Of a stretch of 5,536 nt of DNA, positions 1 through 5,210 are shown piece after piece. The position numbers were made by a program, and so were the translations under genes. The notes beneath the pieces were generated by a model. The model did not search any database and was not told the origin of the DNA. It saw nothing but the letters and a program-made list of their open reading frames with translations. Position 1 is the stretch's first letter, and every line of letters begins with the position of its first letter. The stretch spans positions 1 to 5,536 of the forward strand of contig BNUJ01000091.1 in assembly GCA_025997275.1 (NCBI GenBank), in the 5' to 3' direction. The DNA comes from Deferribacterales bacterium (GTDB taxonomy: Bacteria > Chrysiogenota > Deferribacteres > Deferribacterales > JAISNW01).

Positions 1-13
1 GACGACTCAGCGG
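1..13 (+). repeat. Direct copy of 116-128 at the window edge
   Basis: The first 13 bases equal 116-128 exactly. The match stops where the inverted copy begins at 14, and it may extend to the left outside the window. It lies 115 bases from its partner, which is not a multiple of three, so it cannot continue the gyrB reading frame. Together with the inverted repeat it makes a forward-reverse-forward arrangement. Confidence 0.85.
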
Positions 14-234
14 CCTTGATTTGCAATGATAGCCGTTTCAGCTCCCTATAATTTTGACTGACAAAAAACGCTGCATCTATGACGACTATAAGGAACATAC
101 CATTGAGTTTAACGAGACGACTCAGCGGTATTGGTTAAGGCTACGTGGCAGGTCACAGATAGTCTCCATTGATGCAGCGTTTTTTGTCAGTCAAAATTAT
201 AGGGAGCTGAAACGGCTATCATTGCAAATCAAGG
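14..234. repeat. Perfect 64-bp inverted repeat (14-77 and 171-234) inside gyrB
   Basis: Bases 14-77 are the exact reverse complement of 171-234, with a 93-base spacer (78-170). The right arm encodes normal GyrB residues; the left arm does not. Read in the gyrB frame, the left arm meets a TAG at 30-32. The joins at 13/14 and 77/78 are abrupt. This fits a template switch on the opposite strand, either during amplification (chimeras of multiple displacement amplification look like this), in assembly, or less likely in the living cell. The repeat itself is seen directly; its cause is inferred. Confidence 0.95.
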
Positions 235-569
235 TAATGGGGCAGGCACCGTATAGGCTATTGCCTGTCGGTGGCAAGGACAATAAGGCAACGTTATCGT
301 TTAATAGTCTTATGGAGCTTGCTAATTATGTTGATGAAGTAGGACGCAAGGGAACTAATATACAGCGATATAAAGGGCTAGGCGAGATGAATCCAGACCA
401 GCTGAGAGACACCACTATGGATATAAGTAAGAGGCGTTTATACCGCGTTAGCGTTGAAGATGCTGAAGAAGCTGACAGGCTATTTTCACTCTTAATGGGC
501 GATTTAGTTGCACCACGACGTGAGTTTATAGAAACGAATGCGTTGAATGTGGAAAACTTGGATATATAG
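78..569 (+). CDS. gyrB: DNA gyrase subunit B, C-terminal part (5' end missing or rearranged)
   Basis: GyrB is the ATPase subunit of DNA gyrase (A2B2), which introduces negative supercoils. Only the last 163 codons are present: the end of the TOPRIM region and the C-terminal domain. The hallmark QRYKGLGEMNPDQL is encoded at about 363-404, PRREFIE at about 513-533, and the protein ends in the usual NLDI. ParE is excluded by the MGD-x-VxPRREFIExNAL ending. The ATPase domain and EGDSA motif lie upstream and are not visible. An open frame continues back to a TTG at 54, but the eight extra residues (MTDKKRCI) come from the inverted copy, so I begin at 78 where real homology begins. Oddities: the usually conserved Trp in QLWETTMDP is Arg (QLRDTTMD) and the Pro is Ile, so the tail is somewhat divergent. 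It overlaps the next gene by 23 nt. Confidence 0.93.
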   Translation, partial: YDDYKEHTIEFNETTQRYWLRLRGRSQIVSIDAAFFVSQNYRELKRLSLQIKVMGQAPYRLLPVGGKDNKATLSFNSLMELANYVDEVGRKGTNIQRYKGLGEMNPDQLRDTTMDISKRRLYRVSVEDAEEADRLFSLLMGDLVAPRREFIETNALNVENLDI

Positions 570-1500
570 GCTACTTCCGCTGGTATTCCTGCTCTTGTCC
601 GCTTGCGGTCACGTGCGTATGGCGAGTGTTCAGCGGGATTATGATAAAATGGTGCAGTCTAGGAAGACCACTATTAGTTGCAACTTTGCGCAAATTGCGC
701 TTGGGGGAATTAGTGCTAGTGGCTCTTACTGTGGCACTGATGCTAAGAATTACGTTGTCAATTGGACTAGTTATGACGCTTATGAGCCATATATATGGCT
801 ACCTTACAAGAAACGATTGCTTGAGAGCGTGTCTGCACATCGCCCGAATAGTTTAGCCTATTATAGCATATTAGCGGATAATAGCAGTGCTTTGTCCTAT
901 GCAGTCAGTGTGGGCAAGTCGTATTATATAGCGATACACAAGGCTGACTTGCTCGCTAGGCTGTTTATTTATCCGCCTGATGCTCATTTACCCGCCTACG
1001 AGCTGGAGCGGGTGGATATATTACACAGGGAGGAGGACGAAGACGCCCTCATTCATAGGTTCAAGCAAGTTGACATTTTGCGGGCGGTGACAGCTGCTCA
1101 TGACGATGGGCTATCTATCACTAGGCGACTGCATGGTGGCAGTGTGGTGATAAGATTTGTTCATAGAGCTAAAGAGCCTACCCTGTTGCTCTTAAAGGAC
1201 AACTCAAAGGACAATTCAGAGGAGTTAGCCAATATTCGCAAGATTTATCAGACACTAGGACGGGAGATAAGAACGGATATAGTTGTTGGGCAGTTTTACA
1301 ATATAAGACAACTGCCACAAGAGTGTGTAGATAAAGCTAGGTTTTATGCTGAGCTAGACGAAATGGACTTTTACAAATCAGAAATAGACAAACAATGGGA
1401 GCAGTTATCAGACGCGAGGGGGGCAAAATGCTCCCCTGCACAGGAGCATATCGCCAACAAACTGCCGATGTTCATTGAGAATGAACGGCGGAAGAAGTGA
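547..1500 (+). CDS. Putative lipoprotein of unknown function, 317 aa
   Basis: I do not recognise the family. The N-terminus is a clear lipoprotein signal: a few charged residues (MWKTWIYR), a hydrophobic core at residues 9-17, and lipobox LSAC with Cys20 as the lipid site, so export by Sec and anchoring in a membrane are expected. The mature part has three further Cys before the tail (45, 62, 260) and one at 295. It is rich in Tyr near 65-130, mixed alpha/beta in look, and ends in a charged helical stretch (265-317). Residues 217-224 are a tandem KDNSKDNS. An in-frame TGA at 544-546 directly precedes the ATG, and the signal peptide supports this start. There is no good SD; the start lies inside the end of gyrB, so translation may be coupled to it. 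It ends 31 nt from the convergent gene. Confidence 0.8.
   Translation: MWKTWIYRLLPLVFLLLSACGHVRMASVQRDYDKMVQSRKTTISCNFAQIALGGISASGSYCGTDAKNYVVNWTSYDAYEPYIWLPYKKRLLESVSAHRPNSLAYYSILADNSSALSYAVSVGKSYYIAIHKADLLARLFIYPPDAHLPAYELERVDILHREEDEDALIHRFKQVDILRAVTAAHDDGLSITRRLHGGSVVIRFVHRAKEPTLLLLKDNSKDNSEELANIRKIYQTLGREIRTDIVVGQFYNIRQLPQECVDKARFYAELDEMDFYKSEIDKQWEQLSDARGAKCSPAQEHIANKLPMFIENERRKK
1194..1217 (+). repeat. 12-bp tandem duplication in the lipoprotein gene
   Basis: Two adjacent copies of AAAGGACAACTC (the second has one change, C to T) encode KDNSKDNS. The unit is a multiple of three, so the frame is kept. This looks like a small slippage duplication in a surface loop. Confidence 0.6.
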
Positions 1501-1531
1501 ATGTTATTTACTACAGATAAATCCTGCCATT

Positions 1532-1993
1532 TTACATCATCTTTACAAATCTATCTTGTTTCAGAAAGCCTATCATATCAATGTTATCATTCGCTAGCAT
1601 TTTAGTGACGTCAGCCACTAGGTCTTCTGCCGCTTTCATATCGCGTATGCGCGAAAATTCACCGCTCTTGCCCGACATTTTTAGCTTGCGCATAGCATAC
1701 TCTAACCGGTTGATTTGTGCATTAACCGTTGCCACAGTATCTATTTCGTTTTGAGGTGAGCTAGACGTCACACCTGATGTCAGTTCGTTGACTCTCGCTT
1801 GCAACCCTAGCAGTGACGAACCGTTCATAGTCTCGTCTAAATCTACCTTGCTTATAATGCTCTCTGTTTTATCAGCAAGCCCATCTACCAATCGAAGCAG
1901 TTCGTCTGTGCTGTATGAATCATCACTGGGACCAGCTTGACCGATAGTATTCCTCTGTTCCTGTCCGTGTCCTAATAGTTCTTGCAGTGCCAT
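1532..1993 (-). CDS. Hypothetical helical protein, 153 aa
   Basis: I do not recognise this protein. The frame is open to 2029, but the ATG at 1993 has an excellent AAGGAG (minus strand, 2006-2001) seven bases ahead, so I take MALQELLGHG as the N-terminus. It has no cysteine, no signal peptide and no membrane segment, so a cytoplasmic place is likely. The first 30 residues are polar and probably loose. Residues 30-75 and 83-135 look helical with heptad-like hydrophobic spacing (ELLRLVDGLADKTESII; NAQINRLEYAMRKLKM), separated by a Ser-rich linker near 73-81 (SGVTSSSP). This suggests a helical hairpin or coiled coil. It ends in FLKQDRFVKMM and a TAA stop. It is a lone minus-strand gene between two plus-strand groups and shares its upstream region with the yjiH cluster. 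Its function cannot be stated from sequence alone. Confidence 0.7.
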   Translation of the reverse strand: MALQELLGHGQEQRNTIGQAGPSDDSYSTDELLRLVDGLADKTESIISKVDLDETMNGSSLLGLQARVNELTSGVTSSSPQNEIDTVATVNAQINRLEYAMRKLKMSGKSGEFSRIRDMKAAEDLVADVTKMLANDNIDMIGFLKQDRFVKMM

Positions 1994-2000
1994 TTGTATT

Positions 2001-2006
2001 CTCCTT
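2001..2006 (-). promoter_or_regulatory. Shine-Dalgarno deciding the start at 1993
   Basis: AAGGAG on the minus strand, seven bases before the ATG at 1993. No comparable site precedes the longer in-frame start at 2029, so the shorter protein is preferred. Confidence 0.8.
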
Positions 2007-2075
2007 AAACAAAATTCGCGCACATCCACACGGGGAGGCTATCGGCAGATTTTAGAAAAACTTTAGTAAAATTAT

Positions 2076-2110
2076 TTGACAAGCTATGCGCTATATATTA
2101 GGCTATATAG
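2076..2110 (+). promoter_or_regulatory. Candidate promoter and operator for the yjiH-hypA cluster
   Basis: A perfect -35-like TTGACA lies at 2076-2081. The -10 is uncertain: at 17-bp spacing the hexamer is TAGGCT (2099-2104), and the better-looking TATATT (2094-2099) is too close. Overlapping this zone is a perfect dyad, CTATATA (2091-2097) and TATATAG (2104-2110) around TTAGGC, placed where a repressor would block polymerase. The dyad is seen; its regulatory role is inferred. Confidence 0.4.
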
Positions 2111-2128
2111 TGGATTTTAGCCATATTA

Positions 2129-2134
2129 GGGAGG
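2129..2134 (+). promoter_or_regulatory. Shine-Dalgarno deciding the yjiH start at 2140
   Basis: GGGAGG five bases ahead of the ATG at 2140. The open frame continues up to an ATG at 2086, but that start has no SD, lies inside the likely promoter, and would add 18 residues not needed by the family. Confidence 0.8.
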
Positions 2135-2139
2135 GTATT

Positions 2140-2793
2140 ATGAGCGATAATAAACTTGATGTAAAAGTGGGGGTAGGCGGCTACATTGCGCTTCTCTTTG
2201 CTATCTTGTTCTTCTCAGGCGTTGTGCCGTTGCTTGCAAAATACGCAGGCGACTGGGTTAAGGCAGTTGACTTTTCAAGCCTGCTAGGTAGTTTCGGTAA
2301 GATTGCCGGTGCGGGTGATTTTCGTGGTTCTGGTGGTTCTGGTGCTAAGGACGGCTTTCTGTTTGCCTTGACGCTAGTGCCTGCAGTTATGTTTGCGCTT
2401 GGCGTAGTTGAAATTATTGACTGGCTGGGCGGGCTAAAAGCTGGGCAAAAAATATTGACCCCCGTGTTGCGTCCGTTATTAGGCATACCTGGTCTTTGTG
2501 GGCTTGCGTTAATATCAAGCTTGCAGTCAACTGACGCTGGTGCGGCTATGAGCAAGGGGCTGAAAGAAGATGGGCTTATCACTGAGGATGAAAAGACTAT
2601 CTTTATGATGTTTCAGTTCACGTCTGATGCTACTATTACAAACTTTTTCTCATCAGGTGCGGCGATTATAGTGCTGGTTACACCTGTTGTGCCCCCAATA
2701 ATAGCAATATCATTCTTGGTTATGTTTTTGCTGAAGATATTTGCGGCAAATGTTATGCGGGTTTATGTGAAGAAGTTCGGCGGGGAGGCGTAA
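2140..2793 (+). CDS. yjiH: YjiH-like nucleoside-recognition (gate) domain membrane protein
   Basis: An integral inner-membrane protein of 217 residues, close to the usual YjiH length. Hydrophobic segments are at about residues 12-33, 72-98, 106-127 and 173-206. The core LxSxxxTDAGAAMSKGL (about 125-141), followed by a TxDxxITNFFSSGA stretch (161-174), is characteristic of the gate (nucleoside_recognition) family. A short Gly/Ser stretch (GSGGSG, 63-68) links the first segment to the core. YjiH occurs as a pair with YjiG, as here one base downstream; in E. coli the pair lies beside isoaspartyl dipeptidase iadA. Transport of a small solute is generally supposed, but the substrate is not established, and the old name 'nucleoside recognition' should not be taken literally. 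It is first in a five-gene cluster. I am confident of the family and moderately sure of the gene name. Confidence 0.85.
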   Translation: MSDNKLDVKVGVGGYIALLFAILFFSGVVPLLAKYAGDWVKAVDFSSLLGSFGKIAGAGDFRGSGGSGAKDGFLFALTLVPAVMFALGVVEIIDWLGGLKAGQKILTPVLRPLLGIPGLCGLALISSLQSTDAGAAMSKGLKEDGLITEDEKTIFMMFQFTSDATITNFFSSGAAIIVLVTPVVPPIIAISFLVMFLLKIFAANVMRVYVKKFGGEA

Positions 2794-2794
2794 A

Positions 2795-3271
2795 ATGGCT
2801 GATGCTAATTTCAAAAAAACGATATTTGACATATTCGTTGACGGGGCTAAGAAGGGCTGGGCAATTGTTACATCTAGCACTATTCCGAACGTGGTTATGG
2901 CGTTTATTATCATACAGATACTTAACGTTTCGGGCTTGCTAAAGATAATCGGCAAAGTGTTTGGTCCTGTTATGGGGCTATTTGGGCTACCGGGCGAGGC
3001 TTTTACAGTGCTACTGAGTGGCTGGCTCTCTATGGGTGGAGGTTGCGGTGTTGCGGCTAAATTGTTTAGTGATGGCACATTAAACACCACGCACCTTGTA
3101 ATACTATTACCAGCGATATTCTTAATGGGCTCGCAAGTTCAATACTTAGGGCGTGCGCTTGGCACCGCTAACATTCAAGGGCGTTATTATGGCATAATGA
3201 TAGGGTTATCTATCCTAAATGCTGTCATCAGTATGTTTATAATGCGTCTTGTTGCAGCTTTTTATATCTAG
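2795..3271 (+). CDS. yjiG: YjiG-like gate-domain membrane protein
   Basis: Partner of the preceding protein, 158 residues, the usual YjiG size. From memory it matches E. coli YjiG along its whole length: xFVDGAKKGWAI (14-24), IPNVVMAFIIIQ (30-41), a GPVMGLFGLPGEAFTVLL block (57-74), SMGGGCGVAA (79-88), and LLPAIFLMGSQVQYLGRALGTA (104-125). Hydrophobic segments are at about 30-52, 66-90, 100-113 and 132-157. The start is fixed by GGGGAGG (2782-2788) six bases ahead; this SD lies inside the last codons of yjiH, the stop and start being separated by one base, so the two are probably made in matched amounts and form a two-part membrane complex (inference). Its role would be uptake or export of a small compound whose processing enzyme is encoded next. 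Confidence 0.9.
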   Translation: MADANFKKTIFDIFVDGAKKGWAIVTSSTIPNVVMAFIIIQILNVSGLLKIIGKVFGPVMGLFGLPGEAFTVLLSGWLSMGGGCGVAAKLFSDGTLNTTHLVILLPAIFLMGSQVQYLGRALGTANIQGRYYGIMIGLSILNAVISMFIMRLVAAFYI

Positions 3272-3300
3272 GGTGTTTAAGGGGCTTTAGGGGGTTTGTT

Positions 3301-4398
3301 ATGGAACGAGTAAAAGAGATTAGAAATTATTTGCATACTATACCAGAGCCTAGCAGTAATGAGGTTAAGACGTCTGCTTACTTGGCGGGCGAGCTTAAAA
3401 AAGCTGGCTTTGAAGTAACGACTAATGTAGGTGGGCATGGCGTAGTAGGGTTATTAAAGGGGACGGACTCTGGTCCCGTTGTGGCTGTGCGTGGCGATAT
3501 GGACGCACTGACGCACGCGATAGGTGGCAAGACGGTATGTGTCCACTCCTGCGGGCATGATGCTAACTGTGCTATGGTGCTTGCCGCTGTGGAAGAGGTG
3601 GCAAAAACAGGCATTAAACGTGGCACGTTAAAGGTAATCTTTCAGCCTGCTGAGGAGAACCTTATGGGTGCAAAGGGCGTTATTGAGGCGGGTGCGGGTA
3701 AAGACATAGACTATATGTTTGGCATACATCTGCGTCCGAAGCAAGAGGCTGTTTTAGGACAAGCAACACCTGCTCTCTATCATGGTGCCAGCGGGCATCT
3801 GCTTGCTACAATTCATGGCACTACTGCGCATGGAGCGCGTCCGCATTTAGGCGTTAATGCTATTGATGCGGCGGCTCTGGTGGTAGGTGCGATAAATGGC
3901 ATTTGGGAAGACCCAGCTGACACTTGGTCGGCTAAGGTTACTAAGTTCATATCAAACGGCATTATCAATAATGCGATACCCGATGGCGTGGATATGGCGG
4001 TAGATATGCGTGGGCGCACTACGGAGCGGCTGAATAGTATCATTGATAAGGTTAAAAATATGATAGCTATAGCTCCAACGGCTATTGGTGCGACTGGCGA
4101 AGTGACGTTCTGCGACTGGGTGCCTGGTGCAGCTTACGATGACGAGGCGGTGGGTATCTTGTCTGATGGGATAGTGGCTGTTATGGGACAAAGTGCATTA
4201 GTGCCTAAGATTGCATCAAGCGGTGCGGACGATTTCCACTACTACAAATATAACAAGCCTGCTATTAAGGCGGCGTTTGTGGGCTTGGGGGCTGATTTAA
4301 CACCTGGACTGCACAACCCAGAGATGAGCTTTAATGATGATGCTCTGCCTAGCGGAGCTGGTATTATCAAGTTTGGTATAAACAAGCTGTTGAATTAG
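3301..4398 (+). CDS. M20D-family metal-dependent amidohydrolase
   Basis: A cytoplasmic, probably two-metal hydrolase of amide bonds in N-acyl amino acids, amino acid conjugates or dipeptides (the family of hippurate, IAA-amino acid and N-acetyl-diaminopimelate hydrolases). All expected metal-site residues can be seen: RGDMDAL (64-70), HSCGHD with Cys84 and His86, QPAEE with Glu118-Glu119, GIH143, and His338 in GLHNPE near the end. The lid/dimer domain (about 165-275) carries the conserved TTAHGARPHLGVNA (174-187). At 365 residues it is slightly shorter than the usual 380-400. AGGGGG (3289-3294) six bases ahead supports the ATG. It follows yjiH-yjiG by 29 nt, in the operon slot comparable to that of iadA in E. 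coli. The exact substrate cannot be read from sequence; names such as hippurate hydrolase would be over-annotation. Confidence 0.9.
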   Translation: MERVKEIRNYLHTIPEPSSNEVKTSAYLAGELKKAGFEVTTNVGGHGVVGLLKGTDSGPVVAVRGDMDALTHAIGGKTVCVHSCGHDANCAMVLAAVEEVAKTGIKRGTLKVIFQPAEENLMGAKGVIEAGAGKDIDYMFGIHLRPKQEAVLGQATPALYHGASGHLLATIHGTTAHGARPHLGVNAIDAAALVVGAINGIWEDPADTWSAKVTKFISNGIINNAIPDGVDMAVDMRGRTTERLNSIIDKVKNMIAIAPTAIGATGEVTFCDWVPGAAYDDEAVGILSDGIVAVMGQSALVPKIASSGADDFHYYKYNKPAIKAAFVGLGADLTPGLHNPEMSFNDDALPSGAGIIKFGINKLLN

Positions 4399-4399
4399 C

Positions 4400-4861
4400 G
4401 TGTATCCGTTTAATTTGCAACTTGACGGGGTAGATGTTTTATTTGTGGGTGCGGGGGCGGTGGCGACTAGACGCATTGGCGAGTTGCTATCTCGCTCCCG
4501 CCCTAATATTACAGTCGTTGCCCCTATTGTGTCAGCTGAAATTGAGGAGCTGGCACGGACTTATAGCTCTGTTAGATTAGTCAAACGTCCGTTTGAGCTG
4601 GCAGATTTAGAGGACAATTACCGCATTGCTATAGCTTGTACGTCAGATAAGGTGCTGAATGCTGATGTGGGTAGGCGAGCGCGTGAGCGTGGGACGTGGG
4701 TAAATGTGGCTAGCGACAGAGCGTTATCAACGTTGCATTTTCCCGCTGTGGCTGATGTTGATGGGGTGCTGGTAGCGGTTAGCACGGGTGCTGTCAGCCC
4801 TAAACTAGCAAAGGCTGTGAAAGATGCGATTTCAGAAGAAACTAAAAAGAACAAAAAATAA
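4400..4861 (+). CDS. Short stand-alone precorrin-2 dehydrogenase (SirC/Met8/CysG-N type)
   Basis: Expected to oxidise precorrin-2 to sirohydrochlorin with NAD+, on the way to siroheme or other modified tetrapyrroles. The Rossmann site is clear: LFVGAGAVATRRIGELL (14-30), then xxVVAP (39-42), IACTSDKVLN (78-87), WVNVASD (100-106), LHFPA (112-116), and VAVSTGAVSPKLAKAVKD (125-142). The protein stops at 153 residues, directly after this last motif, so the C-terminal helical dimerisation domain of CysG/Met8-type proteins seems absent, as is the methyltransferase half of CysG. By my eye alignment, Asp104 of CysG (NVVD) is Ser105 here, followed by Asp106. The start is GTG, one base after the M20 stop, with an in-frame TGA at 4391 and no SD, so translation probably depends on the gene before. 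Family call sure; activity (dehydrogenase, chelatase or both) unsure. Confidence 0.82.
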   Translation: MYPFNLQLDGVDVLFVGAGAVATRRIGELLSRSRPNITVVAPIVSAEIEELARTYSSVRLVKRPFELADLEDNYRIAIACTSDKVLNADVGRRARERGTWVNVASDRALSTLHFPAVADVDGVLVAVSTGAVSPKLAKAVKDAISEETKKNKK

Positions 4862-5199
4862 TGCATGAAGTTGGCATTGCCCGTTCCATTTTAGATAGCG
4901 TAGCCAGCGCTGCACGAAAAAATGGTGCTGATGCTGTAAAGTCGGTCAAATTACAGGTAGGTTCATTGTCAGGGGTGGAGGCTAGCTCGTTGCAGTTTGC
5001 GCTGGATGCTGTAAAAGCGGGAACTATTGCGACTGGTGCGGAGTTTATCATTGAGCGAGTGCCTGCGGTAGGTGTTTGTGGCGAATGTGGCAAGACTAGC
5101 ACACCCGACACGTTCTTTGCCGTCTGTGAGCATTGCGGCAACTTATCACTAGACATCACAGCGGGGCGGGAACTAAAGATAGACTATATTGAGGTGTAG
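4861..5199 (+). CDS. hypA: Hydrogenase/urease nickel incorporation protein HypA
   Basis: HypA brings nickel, together with HypB, to the large subunit of [NiFe]-hydrogenase (and to urease in some bacteria). The protein is 112 residues, as usual. It begins with MHEVGIARSI, where His2 and Glu3 of the MHE motif form the nickel site, so the start at 4861 is certain. The structural zinc site is the pair CGEC (Cys73, Cys76) and CEHC (Cys89, Cys92), 13 residues apart. The fold continues with KSVKLQVGSLSGVE (27-40) and ends in the usual beta strand (ELKIDYIEV). The ATG shares its A with the TAA of the dehydrogenase gene (TAATG), and there is no SD, so translation by re-initiation is likely. No hydrogenase structural gene lies in the window. 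It ends two bases before the convergent tautomerase gene. Confidence 0.95.
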   Translation: MHEVGIARSILDSVASAARKNGADAVKSVKLQVGSLSGVEASSLQFALDAVKAGTIATGAEFIIERVPAVGVCGECGKTSTPDTFFAVCEHCGNLSLDITAGRELKIDYIEV

Positions 5200-5210
5200 G
5201 GCTATAGTCT
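5181..5210. terminator. Candidate hairpin spanning the convergent stop codons
   Basis: AGACTATA (5181-5188) and TATAGTCT (5203-5210) are a perfect 8-bp inverted repeat with a 14-base loop. It covers the stop codons of both hypA and the tautomerase gene. The stem is AT-rich and no T-run follows on either strand, so it is not a classic intrinsic terminator; it might still stop converging transcripts or shield their ends. Confidence 0.3.

Noticed and set aside
54..77. TTG start at 54 giving GyrB an N-terminus MTDKKRCI
   Set aside because: These codons lie wholly in the inverted copy of 171-234, not in true gyrB sequence.
626..856. Plus-strand frame inside the lipoprotein gene
   Set aside because: An out-of-frame shadow with no SD and no family features; the 547-1500 frame has a signal peptide and full length.
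1501..1531. Terminator between the convergent genes at 1500 and 1532
   Set aside because: I find no hairpin or T-run on either strand.
1994..2029. Upstream minus-strand start adding 12 residues to the hypothetical protein
   Set aside because: AAGGAG sits inside this extension at the right distance for the ATG at 1993.
2032..2038. SD-like GGGGAGG on the plus strand
   Set aside because: No ATG, GTG or TTG follows at a suitable distance, and no frame opens there.
2086..2139. Upstream ATG for yjiH adding 18 residues
   Set aside because: It has no SD and lies in the likely promoter; the ATG at 2140 has a strong SD.
2181..2582. Long minus-strand frame opposite yjiH (and similar ones at 2710-3090, 3378-3626, 3813-4043, 3952-4191, 4618-4866 and 4842-5159)
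   Set aside because: All lie antisense to well-supported genes, without SD or recognisable motifs.
3272..3300. G-run-rich gap (two TTTA(A)GGGG-like units) as a possible structured element
   Set aside because: The second unit is simply the SD of the M20 gene, and the stretch is too short to argue for more.
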